Position numbers and translations under genes: made by a program. Positions 26,000 through 37,821 of a stretch of DNA of 64,000 bases are shown in pieces. The notes below the pieces were generated by a model. It saw nothing but the letters and a program-made list of their open reading frames with translations, was not told where the DNA came from and ran no database searches. The first letter of the stretch is position 1; the number at the start of each line of letters is the position of its first letter. This DNA comes from Enoplosus armatus (lineage: Eukaryota; Chordata; Actinopteri; Centrarchiformes; Enoplosidae): positions 16,622,148 to 16,686,147 of the forward strand of contig NC_092197.1 of NCBI RefSeq assembly GCF_043641665.1. The letters run 5' to 3'.

Positions 26000-28900
26000 A
26001 CACAAATTAATGTCCAAAAATAATTTTTAACTGGTGATTGAATTTCATGTATTGTTTTAAAATATATACACAGTTTTTAGCCATCCTTGCAATTGGAATT
26101 TCTTCCACGCTGCAATGACTTGGGGGTTGAACTGGTATCCCAGCTGTAAATTCTGCTCAACATGAATTAGGGTATGTGCGCTAGAGCATACCATTGCACA
26201 ATCTGCCCATTACCATGTAACTACTAGAAGAACACTCAAAAACAACACATCAACACATACCTCTGCCAAAGCTGCGCAATCCTATGCATTTGTTTTAATT
26301 AATTTTATTAATACAAAATGTCAAGAAACAGCCCTGGGATACATATAGATGATTTTCTAAGTAGTTAGTAGTTCAAATGTCAAAAATGCTCAAGTATCAA
26401 AACTTTGTAACTGTTGACCAACAACCAGACAGACAATCAGACACTGTGTTGTGCTAAACTTGATGTTTAATGCTTTTAGAAAACTACCATATCAAATTAA
26501 AGAGAAAGAATGCAAAATATTGCTGGATTTTCAGGAATATGCCAGAACACAAGCAAAACGTAGAGTAGGGAGGTCCTGTGATAGTGAGTATATGAGAGTG
26601 AGAGAAGATGCACACTATGTGAGAGTGCGTGCTAAAAATAAATCCCTCGAGTCCTCCAAGCAATAGATGCACCGCCACTTCCATCACCTCCATTAGGTAC
26701 TCTGTGAACTGGCCAAGCATCCACAGCACTATTCACCGTCATCAGTTTTCTCCTAAACGGTAATCCCATTGGAGCATTTAAAAAGGTCTGTTGTGAGCCC
26801 CTTAGGGAAACCTCACTATGTCAAATCACTAGAACTACATTTGGGATCTTGCGTGCTTGTGCCCCAAACAAAAACACACACACACATTTTAGATGGTAGA
26901 AAACTCCAGGCTGTGCGATGTGAGAGAAAGACACAGCATTCAGCCACTGGCTCATTGACACCTCTGCATGACAGCATCTTTAATTAGTACACATTGGTTC
27001 GGCAAGAATTTCTGCGTAGGCAGAAGACTAATAAAAACCCACCCACCATTGTGGCAGTTTGGGTCGTACTAACTTAAGATAAGGATAGCTGGTGCGTCAC
27101 TGCCAACAATCACAAGTCACCTTACAAGAGCGGTCTTAAAGGATGATTCTGGTTTCTGAATTGCAAGAATAAAATGACAAGATACAGACTGTGCAGGTGC
27201 CAGCGACTAAGCCCACCCCTGGATGACAGAGACTCTGGTTGTGGCTAATTGCTCTGCAAGTTGACCTAAACACGACTCTGAGATGTCATATCCTTTTTAT
27301 TTTTTTACCCACAAACAATACTTCAAAGACAAAGTGGAGTAAAACACAGCCTTATGACAGACCCCAGTCTCTGTTAGGATGCTAATGAAAAAACAGACAG
27401 ACAAAAGGGGATAAATAAGAAAGCCAGATACTCAACAGTGCATCATGTTGTCCCAAAATTAAAACACACACACACACGCACAAGGATGCCCGATTGCATG
27501 CACATGCATACATTTTAAGGCTGAAATGTTCTATTAGAAAGCAAAATATATCTCATTAATTAAAATAAGATTAAGCGAAATGATTCAAAATCTCCACACG
27601 TCACTGCGGATTAAGTTTGTAAATAAATAAAAATAAAATGCTACAGCCATGGTTCAGGGAGGCATCGCTATCTGTTCCCTCTCAGAAGAGATTTGATTTC
27701 GCGTGGTACGCTACACACATCTGTGTACCTGACTCTCTCTTCTCAGTAGAGCATGACCGATCACAGCCAGAGGGGTTTGGAGATTTCATATCTCTTGGAA
27801 GTTAAATCTTGGAGATTTGAACAACCTGTAGTAGAGCAATACAGAAGTATACTATACTAGTACACTATACATTAGTGTAATTATCACAAAGGTAAATCTG
27901 TTCCGAACAACTTTCAAGTCTCAAGTCACTGAGACACTGTTGTCACTATTTAAGTCTGTTTTTCCCACTTTTTTTTTTACATATGAATGGCAGTGGATGG
28001 GGGTTTGTGTGGTAAACTGTGAGTCTTTTAAAACTGTTGCACAGATTAGTTTTTTATCATAGAACTTAAGAGTAGATTGAGCGTACAGTATCTCTATTTT
28101 TTTCTGCAGAGAATTACACGTATAACACTCAACCAACAACGACCTCCTGCCATCTTCCAAGAACTGTATGCCTCATTGATCCTTGGCTAAATACAAGTCT
28201 AGAGTTTTGGTAACCTGATTTAACTTGACTCTGAAGTTAAAACTGCAATATAAAAACACAGATTCAATCCTACATTAAAAGAGTACAGCACTAATTTAGC
28301 ATTGCACTACTGCACACTACTACTACTAAAAAATAGAGGATCAAAATCAATACCGATGCAGCAGAATCAGAGATCATTATTACATGCATTCTTCTCCCTT
28401 GTCGAAACCTGGTGCTTACATTGCCCACAATGCAAGTTGACCATTGACTTTTTGGTGGGAGACTTGGGTGTGTTGTGCTAGTACTGGCTAATGTAGCCTC
28501 AAGCCTCTAGCCTCAGGCAGAGGGGAGAAGCGGGCTACAACTCCACACCCCCAGATTTTCATTTTCAAACTTGTAGCAACTGACGCTGACCCAAGTCACT
28601 TGAGGCAAGTGGAGGCAGCCCCCTCAGGAACCACGAAAGGCTTTAAACAACTTATGCAGTACTCCGTCAACTCTGTCAACAGGCCCCCCTTTAATTAGAC
28701 AATTTTTCTACAGTAAAACATTGACTTTAAGTGAATTCAAATTGTAATTCTAGTTGGTAAAGCCCAGTGTATTTCACTTCAGCCAGTGGAACGTGCTCTT
28801 AGAGAAGGACAAGATGGGTAGTTGTGCCTCAAAGCAAACTGGAGCGCATTGCTTTTTTCTTTTATTGTGTGCAACGGATGAAGCTTCAACACCATTTACG

Positions 28901-31090
28901 TCTGGGAAAGTTGCAACTGCAGCCAATAAATATCAATTAAAAAAACAGGCTCCGCGCTCCAGTGTCCCTCTGGGCTCAACTACTCACCAACTGGAAGTAG
29001 TTTGCTGATGTTTAACTCAAACGTTAACGCCAACTAAAATGGCAAACGCACAAAATAGCAGAAGTTAAATTATTATATAATTTCCTAAAATATACCTTTT
29101 CCCCAATTACCTCACCTACGTTAACGTTCCAGTGGCAACCTTTGTGAAATCCCATAAAAGTGAGCCCCCCCCGCGGACAGAGTGGATTCTGGCAGGCCCA
29201 GCAGAGTCAGCTGTCGTCTTCCTTGGCGGGGCGACAAGTTGATATTTCATTTGAATGCAAGGTGCTCTGAGCACTGATGCAAAGGCTATTACCCAGAGTG
29301 CCCAAGTGGGTTGGCCAACAGTGCTAAGGCCGCACTCTGGGGCACTTCAAAGAAATGAAAAGTGTGCAAGAAAACAAAATATACCTCCTATTTCTTCTTA
29401 TTAAATGGTCTGCTGTACCACAGGTTATACACATTAAAGGAAAGGTTTCTTTGTAGCAGTTTTGCAATGTTATAGACTGGCAGAAATGTATAATAAACAT
29501 AACTTAAGACATTATATACTATACTAAACTCTTGATCATGTATATGCCCCCCCCCCCCCCCCCCCCTTCTTTTTGCCACGTCTCCTTAAACAATGTTGAC
29601 ATGGTGCATTCGGAGGGAAAGACTGGTCGCACCAGAACTAGGAGGCTGTATTTTGTACAATATTGTGTATTTTTCACAGATTTTACAGCTACAGGTATGG
29701 ACTTATTATTTCCTCCTGCCCCCTCCCCCCCGACTCTTCCTCTCTGACACGGGAGCCAGGGGTTTTAAAGTGTGTGATGTGCGATCGAGCTTAGGCAAGC
29801 AGAATACTAGGGCACTACAGCATGTGTGATATATTACATTATTGAGTGTGTTCACTCAGATTTAAGGCACATAAAATTAAAAATACTTTCAGGGCACAGA
29901 AGTGTGTGACATATTACCAGTCACGGGGCCCCATCATGCAACGGTGATGAATTGGACACACTGGCATTACAATATTGAAATGAAGTACCTTTTACACACT
30001 TAAAACCCATTATTTTACGCCTATTAATTTGAAAATTGGAGTCGGCTGTAATTTCAACTAGCAGCAAAAGCATGGAGCAGTATAAAAACGGCTGATTTAT
30101 GATAAAAGCTTATTTTACTACTACTGCAGCTGCACATACATGCAGAGATAGGAGGAGCAGCCAGTCCGAAATACACTATACTGCACAACAGGAACAAGAT
30201 GTATGGAAAAATAGAACGTAGCTGGTTAATATCACACCAGTAATGGCAAAATGCAGCTTAAATGGGGCAGCATCCATTCCAAATTGAAATGAAATGAGCA
30301 GTCCATCTTGTTAGCTCAGTTATTCTGTCTGGATTTGTAAGAGATGTAGTAACTGAGGTGTAGTGAGTCCATGACCTACTCAAGCATAACAGTAAAAGAG
30401 GGGAATGAAGGCTGACAGATTGTCCTAGCTTTGCCTGCTGGTACCTTTTTTTTTTATAGGAAAAAGAAGAAAGGCCTAAATTATTACCACTTAAAGACCT
30501 AATGCCATCATTAGGTGTATTGATTTGCTAAGTCTAAGCATCAACAGATCAATGGGATTAGCGACATACGCTATATAGAATTCTTATTTATCCACAAGAG
30601 AAACTGCCTGTAACGTACATCAACTTTTCACTGTAAGTGCAGTGCAGTCTTGCCGGTTGCCATGTCTATTGATTGACATGTTTATCATTCTCATGTATAC
30701 CACGGTCGCTGTGAATTCCCCGTTCTGATTGGCTGGCAGGCGTGGATAAACTTTTAGTAACCACACAGCATAACCGGACTCCTCTGACGATTGTGTTTGT
30801 CTGTTGCTCTAAATGAATTAAACTGTATGTAAAGATAGCAACAGGAAGGCGTAGCTAAATAGCTCTGAGCTAGCGTGATTTGTGTAACTAATAAAATGAA
30901 ATGGAGAAGTAACTTCTTGGTTAAAACCACCCAAATGTCATTGCGTGAATCTTGGCGTACAAACGATTATAATTAGCTATGTTAGCTTCAGTGCAGCTAG
31001 CAGCCTGCAGGTCTGAGGGAGGCTGCATGAGAAAGAGGAAATGTGACCAAAACCCCACGCAAAATAAAGAAATACGGTACTGAAAAATAG
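26000..31090. other. Intronic non-coding DNA, no gene recognised
   Basis: Contains short CA tracts near 26874-26886 and 27465-27478 and the poly-C at 29547. A region near 28450-28560 and one near 30700-30770 (TTCTGATTGGCTGGCAGGCG) resemble interspersed fish repeats, weakly. Small ORFs, including one reading MGSCASK (28814), show no supported coding signal. Confidence 0.4.
29547..29566. repeat. Poly-C run (20 bases)
   Basis: Uninterrupted C homopolymer in lrrtm4 intron 1. Confidence 0.9.
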
Positions 31091-31150
31091 AATACAATTT
31101 TTTCTGTTGATGCTAATTGATTAATCAACTAAATGTTTTGATGCCTCATG
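31090..31150 (+). repeat. Fragment of the 'cgattaat' dispersed repeat
   Basis: TTTTTCTGTTGATGCTAATT then GATTAATCAACTAAATGTTT matches the end segment of the family seen at 7940, 42062 and 60890. Very short, so weak. Confidence 0.3.
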
Positions 31151-31257
31151 GGCTTTTATGTGACTCAACCAATCTTAAACTAACAACACACAACAGGAGA
31201 AACAGACACACAGCTATACATAGAAATCACTACCTGTCACAGGCTGATACATCCGGG

Positions 31258-32065
31258 GCAAATCATGCGTGGACATTATATCGACTTTCATTGCAACGCT
31301 GATGATATGCCACTGTATGTTCCTTTTCAAAGCCTGGTGCCACCGAGGTTTCCCCGTATTAAGAATTGGATGAATGACTCCAAATCAGAAATAGTTATAA
31401 TTACCCCCACCGGGCCCGGCACCAGCAGCATTAAGAGTCTTATCTAACACTGTTAATAAGGAGACCTGTAACCGAGGTGTTATTTCTCACTCAGCGTTGT
31501 CTTTTGATGCTCTGGTGACTTAAGTGGCACAGTCCTGCTTTGCCCAACTGAGACACTTAACCAAGCTCATGTTACTCGTTTGCTCTGCACATTTAGAGAA
31601 GGTCATCTGTGCTTTTATCTTCTCCAGGCTCGACTGCTGCAACGCACTTTATTCTGGTGTCAGCTGTGCGAAACCTTCAAAGACTGCGACTTAGACAAAA
31701 TGCTGCTGCCGGGCTTTTCACATCACACAGGTGCTCGCTGCCCTTCATTGGTTACCTATTTTAGAAATGGTTTTAAGATTTTACTGCTTGTTTTTAAAAG
31801 CCTTGAACAGTCAGACTCCTGCCTATATCTGTGATCTGCTAACTCTGCCTGGGGGATCTCAGGCAAGTAAACTCAGTGACCCTTATCTTATCTTATCTTT
31901 TAGATCTTATTGACTTTTATTACTATAAAGAATACGGTCTAGACCTGCTCTATATGAAAAGAACCCTGGGATAACTAAATTGAATCAGATATTGTTTTTA
32001 TTGTAAAGCACTTTGTAGCTTTGTTTTCGAAAGGTGGTCTATAAATAACGTTATTATTTGTACTA
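31258..32065 (+). mobile_element. Degenerate L2/CR1-like LINE, RT end and 3' tail
   Basis: In one frame HYIDFHCNADDMPLYVPFQ (from 31274) corresponds to the usual FHCYADDTQLYVPF; the catalytic Tyr is Asn. SKSEIVIITPTGPG follows near 31384. After a shift, HLEKVICAFIFSRLDCCNALYSGVS and, in another frame, LHWLPILEMVLRFYCLFLKALN and PAYICDLL match the C-terminal region of such LINEs. The 3' end AAGCACTTTGTAGCTTTGTT, then TATAAATAACGTTATTATT is the family tail. Several frameshifts and deletions show an old inactive copy, inserted opposite to lrrtm4 in its intron. Confidence 0.8.
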
Positions 32066-32517
32066 TTATCTGTAGAAACCACATAGTCCACTTGTCATGG
32101 GTGTAACATATAATGTGCAAGAAGGAAACCGTGGTTATTTTTAATGTCAACATTTCTACACCAGCAGGTTTTGTGTGACCCTCGGAAGTCTACCCCCTGT
32201 GGAACAAGGCAGCCTTAATGAGAAGTCTTAGATGGAACTTTTTTTTTACGGAGCTACAGCCAAACCATTCTGGTCGGGTGCTTCCAGCTTTCTCTCAGCC
32301 AGATGTTTCAGTGACTTTCAGCCTTATGAATATCCACTAATCACACATCTGTTGAAGGATGTTTGTGTACTATTTTCATAAAAACATGCATCGCTTTTAG
32401 TGGACAAACACAAAAACATATGCTCTCTTTTGAAAACTGAAAATGAAAGCCCATAGTTCTTAAAGAGATGTGAGGGCAAAAGTGTAATCTGCAGACTGCT
32501 TTATATTCACATTAAAA

Positions 32518-32617
32518 CTTTAATTATCTATTGCTGCAATGTTTTGATCCGACAGGATGTTCGTGCCTGATGAAGATCCATGAAAGATAGGAAAACTGCA
32601 GCAATGGATAATTAAAG
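32518..32617. repeat. 22-bp inverted repeat with 56-base spacer
   Basis: The arms 32518-32539 and 32596-32617 are complementary except for two positions (core TTTAATTATCTATTGCTGCA against its complement). The spacer holds CCTGATGAAGATCC, a phrase I recall from a fish interspersed repeat, so this is probably part of one. Confidence 0.6.
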
Positions 32618-33078
32618 CTATGAAACGGTGTACAGATTTTACTTTTGCCAAGATATCTGCTTCTCTATCCGGCTACTTGTGCTCCTTATCTTTATTAGAC
32701 ATTGGCAGAAGCTTCATTCCTTGGCTATAAAGATATACAAAACTTAATGATTTCTTCCCCTAAAAATGATAAAAGCACAATGGAAACTATTTGGTATAAT
32801 GACCATACAAGAAGTCCGCCTTTTTAGTTTAATAAGCAATGGAGGAAATACATTTTCCCTTTTACGACATACAGTGAACTGCATGAGGCAGATCGTTTGC
32901 TTCTCTAATAGTTGCACCCACCCAACAAATCAGCCTGGTCACTCATAGCCTTCAACCCTGACACCCACAACGCTAAACATCTGGACTCAGCCTGTCAAAA
33001 AGTGACAGCTGAAGTTCTTCACAGGCCCGTAGTATCACACACATCAGGAACTTTACTGACACTGCCTTTCCTATGGAC

Positions 33079-33080
<2 letters not shown>

Positions 33081-33117
<37 letters not shown>
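33081..33117. repeat. (AC)n microsatellite
   Basis: About 18 perfect AC units on the plus strand in lrrtm4 intron 1. Confidence 0.95.
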
Positions 33118-33121
<4 letters not shown>

Positions 33122-33270
33122 TTATTGGTTGAGAAATCTGTGCAGAGAGGCAGAGAGCGGAGCTGATCGATATGAGTGCTGATGTCAAAAGATCAGCACA
33201 AACCAAGACGTTCAAGCTGGCTGCTGTGCGGCGAGCCTGTCGTTAAGGCTGAGGAGTTGACATCATCGAT

Positions 33271-33317
33271 GGTGTGTGTGTGTGTGTGTGTGTGCGTGTG
33301 TGCGTGTGTGTGTGTGG
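33271..33317. repeat. (GT)n microsatellite facing the (AC)n at 33081
   Basis: About 23 GT units with two GC interruptions, 153 bases after the (AC)n tract. The two tracts are complementary on one strand. Confidence 0.95.
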
Positions 33318-34521
33318 TATGCTGGTAATCAGAAAAGGTCAGAAGTGTTCATGAGTGTGAAAAGCAATATGTATTCTTAATCAGAATTCAGCACTTTATG
33401 CGAGGGATTAGTCAATCCAAATGTGCGTCAGTGTGGATTTAATCATTTCTGCTGTACATGCTGTAACTGGCTCATTTTATCTTGAGAAATCAACTATAAT
33501 ACACTTAATCATCTAACTGGTCTTTACACTGGTCCTTACTGTGGAGCTCTTGGACGGAGGAACATACTATAAACCTATTTTTAATGTTTTATTATTATTT
33601 ATCATTTTGAATCCTTCAGAAAAAATATCTGAATAAAAAACAGTCTGTCATAGGTGCACTGTGCTGGCGCTTATTTCTCTCCATCTCCCAGATGTCCAAG
33701 TGACCTGGACCAACATTAACCTGTGCGTTTAAACTTAAACGCATAAGTAGATGTTATTTCCTTTCGTATCTATATCTTTCTCCATACTTTACACAAAAAG
33801 GCTGTTCTGATCAGAAATATGAAAGCAATGGTCGTTTGTTTAAAGGCCCTGAAAACCTAATTTCTAAAGCACCTTCTTATCATGAGCGATGGGCTGCTGC
33901 ATTAACTCACCACTCACAGTTTAAGTTATTTCATACATAACATGTTATCACGTGACTCTTGTTGCAGAGTCTTTTTGGATTTTTGTGAAACACGGGCAGC
34001 CGTGTTTCAATGCGGAGGACACATTGTTTGTGGAAGTCTTTCACAGTTATTTCAGAATCTCAAGGAAAATACCAAATGAAAAGGAGGAGACGTACAAACT
34101 TGGAAGAAGTGTTGCCATTCAAGATAGTCCAGAACATTGCACAACAACACACACAAAGACTAGAAATCTGAAATGAATGACCTAGAGGCACAGTGAGAGT
34201 TCTGTGTGATATGCTGTGTTATGACGGTTTCATGGCGCATGTGGGTAGTGGTGAAGTGAATATTGCTAAACTGCTACAAAAAGTGCCTGATGGGGACTCT
34301 CAGTCAGGCTCAGAATGAGGAAACATGGCTCACACTGACAGAATAATCCTTATTGATGGCTTCAGCCATTTGAAAAGGAGCCACAGTACAGCTGCAGCCA
34401 TTTAGGCTGTGCAAGGTTAGTGAGTTTTTTCGTCTTTCTGCATGCAGGGTTTGTCTTTATACATAGCACGGCAATGGAAGAAGCAACTGTAAAACCCAAC
34501 AGCTACATGTTATTGCTTTAA

Positions 34522-34525
<4 letters not shown>

Positions 34526-34555
<30 letters not shown>
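34526..34555. repeat. (AT)n tract
   Basis: About 15 AT units, self-complementary. Confidence 0.9.
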
Positions 34556-34557
<2 letters not shown>

Positions 34558-35946
34558 CTGCCAGAGAGACCTTGTCTTTCAGTTAAAGGTATTTATTTGA
34601 TCTAATTAAAACTCTTCAGTCTGTTATAATGAATTCATAGAGCTGAGAAACTAGATCCACATCTACTGTCCACGACTGTGTAATGGTCTTAAGGCAGTAA
34701 GGTTTGTTTTGTGGTTTTATGCCAAAGGCGAACCTGTGAACACAGGCTCTGCTAATTATCCGCACCATTATAAGCTTGAAGAAGTGGAATGGAAAACTTC
34801 TTTTTTCTTTTAAGAAATTCAGCAGCTTAAGTTTTCAAGAAATGTGCTCCACGGATCAATTACCGTCTCTGTCTGCTTAAGGAAACTGATGGATTATTGA
34901 ATATTTGAAGGTTATTTGAGCGTAATTGCCCTGTTGTTCTTGCCTAAGCACCTCTACTAGAGCTGAGTGTGCTCCCTCAGCCCGGAGACCACTGACGCCC
35001 CTGTGATGTTCACGACGGCTCCAGCATTTACATTCTGAAAATGCAGCTAGTTTTGTTGCTGTGGGAGGCTGGGCTGAACATGAATTGAACAGCTTAGGCC
35101 ACAAATAGGTGATTAGCATGCATCAGCGTTGGGCTCGTTCGTTTAAGGTGTGTGCCTCCTTACCTGTTACACATTTTTAAAAAAAGCAATATCAGATTAC
35201 TTGATACTAGTTTTGAAACGATTAGTCGACTAAATTCATTGTCAATCAACAGAACATTGGTTGGCAACCATCAAACATTCTCTACTTCCAGCTGTTTTAT
35301 ATAATTGTAAATTGACTACTTTGGTACTGTGACTTGTTGGCATTGGATTTGAAGGAATGGACATTATTCACACTTAAACTATCCTCTACCCTGAGCAGTT
35401 GTAACACAGTTGCTCCAGACATTGCCAAAAGTGATTGCGCCCTGCTGTGTAGATGATTGGGATAGCCGAATCATGTTGATGTTGAGTTTTATTGTCGATT
35501 TCAGGGGGGAGAAACTTCAACAAACTTTTCTTTCCCATTGAACCTGTCTGCTGCGTGAGGACAACAAGGCGATGGACGGAGGTGGGAGGGATACTGTGAG
35601 GGAGCTCCAGTCAGAAGTGTTGATGTCCTGACGAATGCAGCCGCTTATTTTGGCTCATAGTAATTGTGATGACATAATTAAAACTGCAATAGCATGTGCT
35701 CATTAGTTGCACTAAGCTGCTCATTACTTGGGAAAATGCCACAATTCTGCACAGATGTGTGGGCAGCATGCCTCCCCCCGGCCTGTGTCAGCTTTTCAGT
35801 AATTTTTGTGGGGGGAATAGAAATGAAGCATAAATCCAACAAGTGAGAGGACAAAGACAAACAAAACGAAGCAGTGGGTGCAGTTTGAAGACAACTCAAG
35901 CGGCTCTCCCTGCACCTAGCCGCCTATCAAACATGCCCTTCTCTAG

Positions 35947-35974
35947 AGTGTGTGTGTGTGTGTGTGTGTGCGTG
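35947..35974. repeat. (GT)n microsatellite
   Basis: About 12 GT units followed by GC-containing alternating purine-pyrimidine sequence (GCGTGCGCGC). Confidence 0.9.
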
Positions 35975-36394
35975 CGCGCCTGCGCTCGTGTGCCTACATA
36001 TGAATAATCTCACTGAGATATTCAACAACAAAAGTTGCACTGGAAGAAATGACATGAAACACCGTGAGACTTTCTATTAAAACAGCCCCAGACTGCTTGA
36101 AAGTCGACATCATTTGATCGCAGTGACAATTCTGAACACCCACAGTTCGTTTGAGCCCCCCCTCAAAATAATATGCAAAAACATTGACTGAAGCTGCGCA
36201 ACACTGAAGAGAAGTGTGGGTTTGTGAGGCTGAGCGGTGAATTTAGCTTTAGAGCACCCACAGTCAGTAAAATGGAGGAGGTGATAGGCAGTGTGGGATG
36301 AGATTGTAGGTGCCCAGAGCTGTCAGGAGAAAGGGGGGGAGGCAGAAGAAATAGGAGGGAGTCAAAACATGTCAAAGCTTTGAAGGGAGAAACG

Positions 36395-36411
36395 GAGGGG
36401 GGGGGGGGGGG
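36395..36411. repeat. Poly-G run
   Basis: Seventeen consecutive G on the plus strand, in intron 1 about 0.7 kb from the start-codon exon. Confidence 0.9.
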
Positions 36412-36767
36412 CACAGCAAACAGACACATCTTCCCAAATTCCGGCCATTTAAAGTCCGATTGGGATTTTTTGGCTGAATAAACTTGTCATTGCAGCTTCA
36501 ATATTCAAGGACGTCATCTGACAGATGATGGGCTATTGTTTAGCTCCAACTCACTGTGCACGTTAAAGAGGCACGTAGACCCAGTCGACTGATTCAGATT
36601 TTTGGGGGAGCAACATCACTTCCACATCATGAAGGTGAGAGCATTATTGTCTCTCTCCTCCCCTTGATATTCAGGAGCACCAGCACTCCCGCCTGCAGTG
36701 TTTGCTGTCCTTAATTCATAAATGGAGAAGGAAGACCTCTCAGTGGAGATGTCGGTCTTAAATGCAA

Positions 36768-36769
<2 letters not shown>

Positions 36770-36804
<35 letters not shown>
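36770..36804. repeat. (AT)n tract near the lrrtm4 5' end
   Basis: About 17 AT units, 0.29 kb inside intron 1. Confidence 0.9.
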
Positions 36805-36807
<3 letters not shown>

Positions 36808-37091
36808 CTCAGGAAATATTTGCAGAAAAATAGGACAAAAGTACTGCTCTGGAACACTGGGGATGCCAGCTTGCTGCGCAGGAATAAGCCGCGAAAGATT
36901 TCTGAACATCCACACACTCGCAGATGCGCCAGTGGAGACAAATCAGCCCAGATATTTATAATAACCCAGTTATTTTAAGCAGCACGAGTGCGCCCAACTA
37001 ATAATATTAATGATGATGATTTCCAGACTCATGGGCTCTTCGTCCTCTGGCGGCAATCGTTCCTAAATGAAACAGCCCTCCACTCACTTAC

Positions 37092-37095
37092 CCAT
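37092..37095 (-). CDS. lrrtm4: lrrtm4 exon 1, coding end: start codon plus one base (ATGG)
   Basis: On the minus strand the bases read ACAACATGG followed directly by GTAAGTGAG. ATG is 37095-37093, the next exon base is G at 37092, and the intron opens with a consensus donor at 37091. Spliced to exon 2 (GT-CCA-TTG...), the reading frame gives M-G-P-L-L-C-D-G and enters the signal peptide in phase. Having only the start codon and first base of codon 2 in exon 1 matches my recollection of LRRTM gene structure, and mammalian LRRTM4 also starts Met-Gly. Start context is strong, with A at -3 and G at +4. The segment is CpG-rich, as expected for a 5' end. No transcript was available, so the junction is an inference from signals and phase. 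Confidence 0.82.
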
Positions 37096-37105
37096 GTTGT
37101 CTCAT
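37092..37105 (-). promoter_or_regulatory. Upstream ATG overlapping the lrrtm4 start (short overlapping uORF)
   Basis: An ATG at 37105-37103 lies 10 nt upstream of the predicted start in another frame. In the spliced mRNA it reads MRQHGSIAV and stops at TGA in exon 2 (22603-22601), past the main ATG. Its context is weaker than that of the main start. An overlapping uORF of this kind normally lowers translation of the main frame. It requires transcription to begin upstream of 37105, which is likely but not shown. Confidence 0.6.
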
Positions 37106-37770
37106 CGGTGCGTTCCCTCCGTCCTCCGTGGCGCAATCCGCCGCTCAGATCACGACTTGGTCCGTGTCGCCTCTCGTCTCCAGCAGCCTACCTGGAGAGC
37201 CCCAGGAGCTCTGCGCGCCTCTCACGCGAGTGGCGACTCACCTGCCTTCATTCTACAAAGAAAAAAAGAAAAAAAGGAAAAAAAGAAAAACCCTGTCTCT
37301 TGATTATAAAAAGCTTTTAAAGTTTGCGCCCATGCTCCTTGGCGCTGCGCAACTTTCCAGACCTGTCAGAAAATAACCGTGCCATCAAGCCCCAAGTTGG
37401 AAATCAAACGCCTGGCTCTGCAACGTTTTCTCTCTCACCCGACAGGAACATAGTCTCGGGAACAGGTGCAAGCAACAACAAAAAAACCCCTCGCACGTCG
37501 CAAAAAGTTGAGAGGCGAAAGCGAGCTGGATCGTGCCGCTGAGAGGGGGGGGGGGGTGAATCGGCGGAGGGCAGGTGTCCTCTGCGCAAACATCCAGCGG
37601 TCGGAGCGGCAGAGGCGCCAGGCAGCGACGGCAGGCAGGCAGGCAGGCTCGGGCACTGTCAGGGGCTCACTGTGCGAGTGCAGCGGCGAGCAGGTTCGCG
37701 TGTGCGCGCCGGGCTGCGTGGGGACGTGTGCGCGTGTGCGGGCGCGCGCATGTGGGAGAAAGAAAAGGAG

Positions 37771-37820
<50 letters not shown>
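37771..37820. repeat. (GA)n purine tract beside the CpG-rich promoter
   Basis: About 46 bases of almost perfect GA dinucleotide repeat on the plus strand, which is (CT)n in the sense direction of lrrtm4. It lies at the upstream edge of the CpG-rich block. Such tracts can bind GAGA-type factors or form triplex DNA; a function here is only inferred. Confidence 0.9.

Positions 37821-37821
<1 letters not shown>

Larger units (their letters stand above)
33318..36394. other. Intronic non-coding DNA, no gene recognised
   Basis: Includes an AT tract at 34526-34555, a GT tract at 35947-35974 and a fragment like the 'gattagtcgactaa' repeat at about 35210-35260. The low-repeat blocks 34560-34860 and 35640-35900 could be regulatory but this is not testable here. 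Confidence 0.4.
36980..37770 (-). promoter_or_regulatory. lrrtm4: CpG-rich 5' region of lrrtm4: probable promoter and 5' UTR
   Basis: CpG dinucleotides are dense here and scarce in most of the window. The block contains the start codon exon (37092-37095) and a second consensus minus-strand donor, CAG then GTGAGT, with intron start at 37241. That second donor could serve an alternative 5' UTR exon. A GGCA tandem (about 37629-37648) and a G run (37545-37556) also lie here. The transcription start is not determinable from sequence; no clear TATA box was seen. Open frames crossing the block are GC-rich shadows with no recognisable domain. Confidence 0.65.

Noticed and set aside
28814..29008. Small ORF beginning MGSCASK, resembling an N-myristoylation signal
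   Set aside because: The remaining sequence has no domain, and no splice or expression evidence is visible; a chance match is more likely.
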